Assembly: GCA_034189505.1 (NCBI GenBank)
Contig: JAXHUR010000004.1
Coordinates: forward strand, 4,757-68,756
Origin: Geoalkalibacter_A sp034189505
GTDB lineage: Bacteria; Desulfobacterota; Desulfuromonadia; Desulfuromonadales; Geoalkalibacteraceae
Reading direction: 5' to 3'
Length of the DNA: 64,000 nt
Part shown: piece by piece, positions 59,195 through 64,000 of the stretch
Position numbering within the stretch: position 1 is the stretch's first letter
Layout: the number at the start of each line of letters is the position of its first letter
Program-made: the position numbers and the translations under genes
Notes under the pieces: model-generated
What the model was told of the DNA's origin: nothing
What the model saw: only the letters and a program-made list of their open reading frames with translations
Database searches by the model: none

Positions 59195-61732
59195 TTATCC
59201 TGCCTCGGCAGGCAGCGCGTCAAAAAAACGGGCGATTGCCGCCTGCACTTCGGCCGACCCTGCCGCAGTCACCGGTACATCCGGCAGCGACCGCAGGAAC
59301 GCGCGCCCGTAGCCCTTTTTCACCACCCGGCTGTCAAGAATCAGCACCACGCCGCGATCATCGCGATGGCGGATCAAACGGCCAAACCCCTGCTTGAACC
59401 TGATGACCGCCTGCGGCACGGTGTAGCTCATAAAGGGATCGCCCCCGCGCTGGGCAATCGCTTCGGCACGCGCTTCCAGCACCGGCTCCGTCGGTACGCG
59501 AAAGGGCAGACGGGTGATGATCACCTGTTCCAGGGAGCGCCCCGGCACATCCACTCCCTCCCAGAAGGAATCGGTAGCGAACAGCACGCTGGAATCCTCG
59601 TCGGCGAACTGCTTCAGCAGGCGATGGCGGTTGGCATCACCCTGGCGCAGGCAGTGATAGCCGCGCGCGCCGAGCACCGGCGCAAGCTCGCCATGCAGCC
59701 GCCGCAGCAGGCCGTAGGCGGTGAACAGCACGAAGGTGCGCCCGCCGGCCGCCAGGATGCAGCGCTCGATCAGGTCCCGCGCCTGCTCCGCGAAGCCCGG
59801 GCGCCCCGGTTCCGCCAGATCGGTCGGCACCGCCACCAGCGCCTGCTCGCGGTAGTCGAAGGGCGCGGGCAGCTGCAGCTCGCGCAGCCGCTCCTCCTCA
59901 GCACGATCCAGCCCGACCCGCTCGCGCAGATAGGCAAAGGATTCGCCCACCGCCAGGGTGGCGCTGGTCATCACCACCGTGCGGAACCGCTGGTACACCG
60001 CCTGGTCGAGATTTTCCGCCACCTCCAGCGGCGCGGTGCACAAACGGGTGACCAGCATCTCCCCCCGGCCGACACGCCGCCATGCCACTTCAAACCAGGA
60101 GCACTGCCCGGCGTCGGCGGCGATGAACAGGTCGAGAGCGGCGCTGATCCCTTCGCAGCGCCCCGCGCAGCCGCGCAGCTCCACCAGGGTGGAGAGCATC
60201 TTGTCGGCGGTTTTCTCCGGCAGCGCGTTGCAGGTCTTGAGCAGCGCCCGCAGCTGTTTGGCAAAGAGCGCACTCTCATTGGCCAGCGCCCGCAGCCGGG
60301 GCTGAATCTGCGCCCACAGACCGCCTCCGGTAAACGAAGGGATCAACCGCAGCTTCAGCTCGCCCCTCTCGTTTTTGGCGGCGGCGGACTGAACCAGCGC
60401 TTCGCCCGCTTCCTCCAGCGTCTCCACCGCCTGGTCGAGCAGCGCCTGGCGTGCCACCGTCAGTGCATCGACCAGTTCATGCAGGGTGCGGTAGAGTTCG
60501 TCTTCGCTGTCGGGCAGCTCCTTGGAGAGCTGGGACATGAAGCGCGGCAGCAGCCCGCGCTCCGCCTTGCGCGGGTGGCGCAGGCGGCCCATCAGGCGCG
60601 AAAAGGCGAAGCGGGTCACCTGGGAGGAGAAAAAGCGCGTCGCCACATCTTCCAGGTGATGAGCTTCGTCGAGGATGATGCGGTCAAAGGGGGGCAGCAC
60701 CGCCGCGGCCGTGTAATTGTCGGTTTGTTGGCGCAGAGCCAGATCGCTCAGCAGCAGGGCGTGGTTGACCACCAGCAGGTCGGCGGACGCCGCCGCGCGC
60801 CGTGCGCGGTGGAAAAAGCAGCGGCTGTAATGGGGGCAGCGCACCCGGGCGCACTGGTCGATCTCGCAGCACACCTCTTCCCACAGCGATTCTTTCGGAA
60901 TAAAGGGCAGATCCTCGCGGGAGCCGTCGCGGGTGTGTTCCGCCCAGTCGAGGATGGCGCGCAGTTCGCCGAGCTGCTCCGTATCGAACAGCCCCGGCTC
61001 AGAGCGAGCCGTTTCGCTGCGCCGCAGGCACAGGTAGTTGCCGCGTCCCTTGACCAGCACGGCGTGAAAATCCAGGTCGGTGGAGCGCTGCAGGAAGGGG
61101 ATATCCTTGCGGATCAGCTGCTCCTGCAGGTTGATGGTGTTGGTGGAGATCACCACCCGCTCTTCGTTGCGCACCGCCCACAGCGCGGCCGGAACCAGGT
61201 AGGCCAGGCTCTTGCCGGTACCGGTGCCCGCCTCGATCACCGCCAGCTGATTGAGGTTGAACGCCTCGCTCACCGCAAAGGCCATGCGCAGCTGCTCCGG
61301 GCGTTCTTCCCAGCCGGGCAGGCGCTGCGCCACCTGACCGCCCTCGGCCAGGATCTCCGCGATGCGGGCGGGGTCGAGCTGATGACGCTCCCGCGGCGCA
61401 AACGCCTCCACCACCCGGTAGAGCTCGCTCACCGGGTTGTCGACAATGTAAAAGCCGACACCCAGGGAACCCAGGCGGGAGGCGACCTCGATGTCGGCAT
61501 TGGACGGCTGCAGCACGCCGGAGGGGTGGTTGTGCAGCACCACGTCGCCATGGGCGCACAGCTGCATGATGGCCGGCACCGCATCCTGGCTGCCGCGCGC
61601 CAGCACCTCCACCGACACCACGCGCCGTTCGGCGTCGGTGTGGCCGAGAAAAAACACCTCGTTGCCGCCCGCTTCGGCAATGGCCTCGCGCATCAGCGCG
61701 CAGGCCTGCGCCGCCACAAAAGTTTCGATCAA
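59195..61732 (-). CDS. dinG: DinG-type helicase with N-terminal JAB/RadC-like domain
   Basis: An 845-residue protein. Residues about 1-105 carry a JAMM-like signature, GDVVLHNHPSGVLQPSNADI (H-x-H ... S ... D), as in RadC. The rest is a DinG/XPD-type superfamily 2 helicase: Walker A VIEAGTGTGKSLAYLVP (about 165), Fe-S cysteines in EEVCCEIDQCARVRCPHYSR (about 285), DEAH box ILDEAHHLEDVATRF, and C-terminal motifs FATDSFWEGVDVPG and FKQGFGRLIRHRDDRGVV. It unwinds DNA or R-loops. The start is TTG with GAGGAG seven bases before. The JAB part may be a fused accessory nuclease or protease domain. Confidence 0.9.
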   Translation of the reverse strand: MIETFVAAQACALMREAIAEAGGNEVFFLGHTDAERRVVSVEVLARGSQDAVPAIMQLCAHGDVVLHNHPSGVLQPSNADIEVASRLGSLGVGFYIVDNPVSELYRVVEAFAPRERHQLDPARIAEILAEGGQVAQRLPGWEERPEQLRMAFAVSEAFNLNQLAVIEAGTGTGKSLAYLVPAALWAVRNEERVVISTNTINLQEQLIRKDIPFLQRSTDLDFHAVLVKGRGNYLCLRRSETARSEPGLFDTEQLGELRAILDWAEHTRDGSREDLPFIPKESLWEEVCCEIDQCARVRCPHYSRCFFHRARRAAASADLLVVNHALLLSDLALRQQTDNYTAAAVLPPFDRIILDEAHHLEDVATRFFSSQVTRFAFSRLMGRLRHPRKAERGLLPRFMSQLSKELPDSEDELYRTLHELVDALTVARQALLDQAVETLEEAGEALVQSAAAKNERGELKLRLIPSFTGGGLWAQIQPRLRALANESALFAKQLRALLKTCNALPEKTADKMLSTLVELRGCAGRCEGISAALDLFIAADAGQCSWFEVAWRRVGRGEMLVTRLCTAPLEVAENLDQAVYQRFRTVVMTSATLAVGESFAYLRERVGLDRAEEERLRELQLPAPFDYREQALVAVPTDLAEPGRPGFAEQARDLIERCILAAGGRTFVLFTAYGLLRRLHGELAPVLGARGYHCLRQGDANRHRLLKQFADEDSSVLFATDSFWEGVDVPGRSLEQVIITRLPFRVPTEPVLEARAEAIAQRGGDPFMSYTVPQAVIRFKQGFGRLIRHRDDRGVVLILDSRVVKKGYGRAFLRSLPDVPVTAAGSAEVQAAIARFFDALPAEAG

Positions 61733-61860
61733 AACAGGCTCCTCGTCACCCGCTGCCGGGTCTCATTGAAAGGAAGCCATTATCGCGCGGATGGGGGTGG
61801 ATTTCAAACACTTCGGATTTTGGAACACACAAACATTGAACACAAAATCTTTGAACCACT

Positions 61861-61974
61861 TTGAACCACAGAGAGCACGGAGAACACAGAGAAAAATCTG
61901 AGAACCCATCTTTTTTGGTTTTAAACCCTACTCTCGTGGTTTCCTCTGTGCTCTCTGTGTCCTCTGTGGTTCAG
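61861..61974. repeat. CACAGAG-type inverted repeat, left of ccdAB
   Basis: A left arm rich in CACAGAG (61861-61895) and an inverted right arm (61937-61974). The right arm includes a 31-base segment (61944-61974) repeated exactly at 62660-62690. The whole 61733-62052 gap holds no gene that I can see. Confidence 0.85.
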
Positions 61975-62052
61975 GTTTTCTCGAGAGTAGTAGTGAGTTT
62001 CCCCGGTAAGGTTTTCGACAGGTGTGAGCTGGTCGGATTCAAAAATCGAGCG

Positions 62053-62355
62053 CTAAATGCCGGTGAACAGGAAATCCAGCGAAGCAATTATTTCGTCACG
62101 CTGCGAAGCTGCAGAGCCAACCTTCTTTTTCAGGGCCGTAATCGGTATGGCCGCCAGCAAGTGGGTCATGAGAATATAATCGGTTCCTTCAAAACGAATT
62201 ACAGGATTGAGAGTTTTCATCCTTTTATCAACATCCTCAGTGGCAACCATCGGCGCAACGACTCTCGTGGAAAGCGTGTCGATCAGTTCGTCCTGGAGAT
62301 CCAGTAGGTAGGCCGCGCTACTTGATGGTGAGATGTAAATATCGAGTTTGGCCAT
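62053..62355 (-). CDS. ccdB: CcdB-type gyrase toxin
   Basis: A 100-residue CcdB. AYLLDLQDELIDTLSTRVVA, the RFEGTDYILMTHLLAAIP region and the C-terminal RDEIIASLDFLFTGI are family marks. The final Gly-Ile is kept while the Trp of plasmid F CcdB is Thr. CcdB traps gyrase in a cleaved complex unless bound by CcdA, encoded directly upstream with one base of overlap. Confidence 0.93.
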   Translation of the reverse strand: MAKLDIYISPSSSAAYLLDLQDELIDTLSTRVVAPMVATEDVDKRMKTLNPVIRFEGTDYILMTHLLAAIPITALKKKVGSAASQRDEIIASLDFLFTGI

Positions 62356-62588
62356 CAGAACTGCCTTAACTCGTCACTCCAGAGGCCTTTGTGATCAACA
62401 TAAGCGTTGGCTGCTGTAATCGCTTCTCGATTATTTTTCAGCCATTCCTCTCTATTCCGGTCTTTCAGGATCTGCTCCAACCTGTCTTCCAAGGTTTTTG
62501 ACAGATTGATTTTGTTTTGTCTGGCCTGCTGTAGAAGGTCGCTTCTAATGCTGAGATTTGCCGATTGTTTGCGGACTGTATTTCCCAT
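62355..62588 (-). CDS. ccdA: CcdA-type antitoxin
   Basis: A 77-residue CcdA. A ribbon-helix-helix N-terminus (SANLSIRSDLLQQARQNKIN) binds DNA; the C-terminal part (NREAITAANAYVDHKGLWSD) binds the toxin. The ATG at 62588 has GGAGG five bases upstream. With ccdB it forms a type II module, here in the chromosome. The repeated ATGCGCA sites upstream are probably its operator. Confidence 0.93.
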   Translation of the reverse strand: MGNTVRKQSANLSIRSDLLQQARQNKINLSKTLEDRLEQILKDRNREEWLKNNREAITAANAYVDHKGLWSDELRQF

Positions 62589-62598
62589 AATTGCCTCC

Positions 62599-62617
62599 AT
62601 GCGCACTCTATGCGCAT
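62599..62617. promoter_or_regulatory. ccdAB operator candidate
   Basis: ATGCGCA (62599-62605) and ATGCGCAT (62610-62617) are direct repeats 11 bases apart, one helix turn, and the second is itself palindromic. They lie just upstream of the ccdA ribosome site, where CcdA or the complex would repress. Confidence 0.6.
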
Positions 62618-62650
62618 GATAACGTGTTTTTTTATCTAAGTCCATGCTCT

Positions 62651-62690
62651 GTGGTTTTTCTCTGTGCTCTCTGTGTCCTCTGTGGTTCAG
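62651..62690. repeat. CTCTGTG-type repeat, right of ccdAB
   Basis: 62660-62690 is identical over 31 bases and in the same orientation to 61944-61974. The two copies enclose only ccdAB and its upstream region. Confidence 0.9.
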
Positions 62691-62716
62691 ATCTTTGGTT
62701 TCGAAACGCCCAAAGA

Positions 62717-63619
62717 CTATCGCAGATACGCCCGAATCCCCCCGGGCAGCTCCTTCGGCGTGTATTCAAAGACCTCATGCACCTTTTTCATCTCTTCGGC
62801 ATCGCAGACATTGCCCTCGAGCAGCATGGTGAGCTGGGTGGTGGTAATGGGGAATGCGGAAAAGTTCTCCATCAGTGCGACCACCGGTTTGATCAGGCAT
62901 AAAGGCTGGTGCAGCTTGCGCACCGATTTTTTGTCCAGCGCCTGGCCGATTTCGTCGAGAAGCTCGTCATAGCTGTAATCCTGCGGGCCGCAGATGGCGT
63001 AAGTCTGTCCGAGGGTTTCCTCCTTCCGCAGCGCCTGGCAGAAACATTCGGCGACATCTTCCACCGCCACCGGCGCCAGCCGGTAGTTTCCGTCGCCGAA
63101 AACCGGCACTATGGGTGTTTTGCGGATAATCGATGCCAGTTCATTGATGAATTCATCCTCGGGGCCGAAGATCAGCGAGGGACGGAAGATCGTCCAGTTG
63201 AGCCCGGACTGACGCACGGCTTCTTCTGCGCGCCATTTGGTTTTATGGTAGTCGGCGCGAGCATCGGGGCGAACGCCGTTGGCGCTCATCTGGATGTAGC
63301 GTTTGATCCCCTGTCCTTTGGCGGCATTGACCATGTTGCGGGTCGCTTCCACGTGCAGCTTTTCGAAAGTGATGCCCCGCGCCGGAAATTCACGGATGAT
63401 TCCCACCAGGTGGATAATCGCGTCACACCCCTCCATGGCGCCCTCGAGAGTTGCCGGATCGGTCGCATCGCCCAGGCGCACTTCGACGTTTTTTTCAACG
63501 GGCAGCTTCTTCTCCGATCCCGAGCGCACCAGGCAGCGCACCACATGACCATCCTGCCGCAGTCGATGCAGCATGACCTTGCCGACAAACCCCGTCGCTC
63601 CCGTCAGAAAAACTTTCAT
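62717..63619 (-). CDS. NDUFA9-like atypical SDR epimerase
   Basis: A 300-residue NAD(P)-binding protein. VFLTGATGFVGKVMLHRLRQ is the Rossmann loop (TGxxGxxG); the usual active-site Tyr-x3-Lys is seen in DYHKTKWRAEEAVRQSG, and LNWTIFRPSLIFGPED is a family mark. It belongs to the atypical SDR group with the complex I NDUFA9-type accessory proteins; members may act on nucleotide sugars or quinone partners. The ATG has GAGCGAGCG-type upstream sequence. It is probably a single gene. Confidence 0.88.
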   Translation of the reverse strand: MKVFLTGATGFVGKVMLHRLRQDGHVVRCLVRSGSEKKLPVEKNVEVRLGDATDPATLEGAMEGCDAIIHLVGIIREFPARGITFEKLHVEATRNMVNAAKGQGIKRYIQMSANGVRPDARADYHKTKWRAEEAVRQSGLNWTIFRPSLIFGPEDEFINELASIIRKTPIVPVFGDGNYRLAPVAVEDVAECFCQALRKEETLGQTYAICGPQDYSYDELLDEIGQALDKKSVRKLHQPLCLIKPVVALMENFSAFPITTTQLTMLLEGNVCDAEEMKKVHEVFEYTPKELPGGIRAYLR

Positions 63620-63704
63620 CGCTCGCTCCTTACCAAAAATTAAAAAGAAACCTGCCCTGACCGAAAAATCAAATCCCCAAGGAACCCTTCAAATAAAGGG
63701 GGGT
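63620..63704. other. Intergenic stretch upstream of epimerase gene
   Basis: Expected to hold the epimerase promoter on the minus strand; no clear hexamers are seen. No gene is found between 63620 and the window end. Confidence 0.5.
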
Positions 63705-63798
63705 GAGGAGGGCCTGAGCCAAGGGTGTCTGCCGCCCGGACGGCGGCAGTCAAGCACCCAGGGATGGGTTCAAGCGTCCCTTGGCGCAGGCCCTCCTC
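63705..63798. repeat. 94-bp structured repeat
   Basis: GAGGAGGGCCTG-A-GCCAAGGG (63705-63725) pairs with 63778-63798 over 21 bases with one mismatch. Between them TGCCGCC-CGGAC-GGCGGCA (63730-63748) forms a second hairpin. It looks like a folded non-coding repeat unit. Confidence 0.7.
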
Positions 63799-63878
63799 CT
63801 CGCCCGGCTATGGGCTCCAATAAACACCACCCCAAAAAACCATTACGCCTTTCCCGTCACGCGTTCCGCATTTCACCC

Positions 63879-64000
63879 TTGATGCTTTCGCAAAAAAGCA
63901 TCAATGTCGATGGCTAAGCAAAAAGCGCCAAATGCAAGGCGCGCGATTGTCGAGCAATGAGGCGTACTTACGTACGTCGAAGCAGCGAGAGCAATTGCAG
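63879..64000. repeat. Structured repeat cut by window end
   Basis: TTGATGCTTT and AAAGCATCAA (63879-63904) form a 10-bp stem. Further on a GGCGTAC-TTAC-GTACGTC near-palindrome is flanked by imperfect inverted arms around GAGCAAT. I recall similar sequence as a recurrent intergenic repeat in related genomes, but cannot check it. Confidence 0.55.

Noticed and set aside
59141..61864. 907-codon open frame on the plus strand
   Set aside because: It is antisense to dinG. It is rich in Arg, Gln, Gly and His with no domain, as expected for the shadow of a GC-rich gene.

Overview
The window looks like chromosomal DNA of a Desulfuromonadales/Geobacter-type anaerobic bacterium (Desulfobacterota). This is an inference from gene content. 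The evidence is an F1Fo-ATP synthase operon that has b', b, delta, alpha, gamma, beta and epsilon but no a or c subunit genes, futalosine-pathway menaquinone synthesis (mqnE), a superoxide reductase plus rubrerythrin for oxygen defence, a CheC/CheD chemotaxis operon, and a long mfd - PPIase - PPIase - pdxA - phosphohexomutase - uvrA run. The genus cannot be fixed from the sequence alone. Two 100-N scaffold gaps are present (6516-6615 and 23275-23374). I found no rRNA, tRNA or CRISPR array.

Layout. 1-4978 (+): chemotaxis operon, a 5'-truncated MCP, cheW, cheY, cheA, cheC, cheD. 5109-7777 (+): lolA, yajQ, gap, mqnE. 7774-14259 (-): U32-family protein, DsbC-like thiol protein, radC, TauE-type transporter, tcdA, tatD hydrolase. 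14383-19904 (+): a divergent MCP, then a TRAP transporter (dctP, a decayed dctP remnant, a strong terminator, dctQ, dctM) and a universal stress protein. 19925-24347: periplasmic superoxide reductase (-), a divergent candidate short selenoprotein (+), a degraded nucleotidyltransferase with its winged-helix partner (-), cardiolipin synthase and zinc-ribbon protein (-), and rubrerythrin (-). 24645-37702: a small unknown protein (+), a PEGA lipoprotein (-), the uvrA-to-mfd block (-) and nadA (-). 37880-40728 (+): twin-arginine translocase genes followed by an ABC-2 exporter. 40767-44383: YfaZ-like outer-membrane protein, two GntR regulators with recognisable operators, and DNA polymerase IV. 44486-50405 (-): ATP synthase. 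50799-57232 (-): two related tiny membrane proteins, tail-specific protease, and the cytochrome bd operon (DUF4492, cydA, cydB, cydX) with a MITE-like element at its 3' end. 57432-63619 (-): CPBP protease, PilZ protein, NfeD-like protein, a DinG helicase with an N-terminal JAB-like domain, a ccdAB toxin-antitoxin pair between perfect direct repeats, and an NDUFA9-like epimerase. The right end is repeat sequence.

Themes. Energy metabolism (ATP synthase, cytochrome bd, menaquinone), oxygen defence (superoxide reductase, rubrerythrin, cytochrome bd), DNA repair (UvrA, Mfd, Pol IV, DinG, RadC) and envelope biogenesis (LolA, PPIases, Tat, Prc, Cls) dominate. The most interesting item is the candidate 57-codon selenoprotein at 20593-20766. 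It has an in-frame UGA in a T-UGA-M-S-G-S-C context, a hairpin 18 nt downstream, a good promoter and ribosome binding site, and -35 boxes back to back with those of superoxide reductase. Other leads are 31-bp direct repeats around ccdAB, a 120-bp inverted-repeat element that supplies the cydX stop codon, two gene remnants with internal deletions, a family of CACAGAG-rich intergenic repeats, and several palindromic operators.
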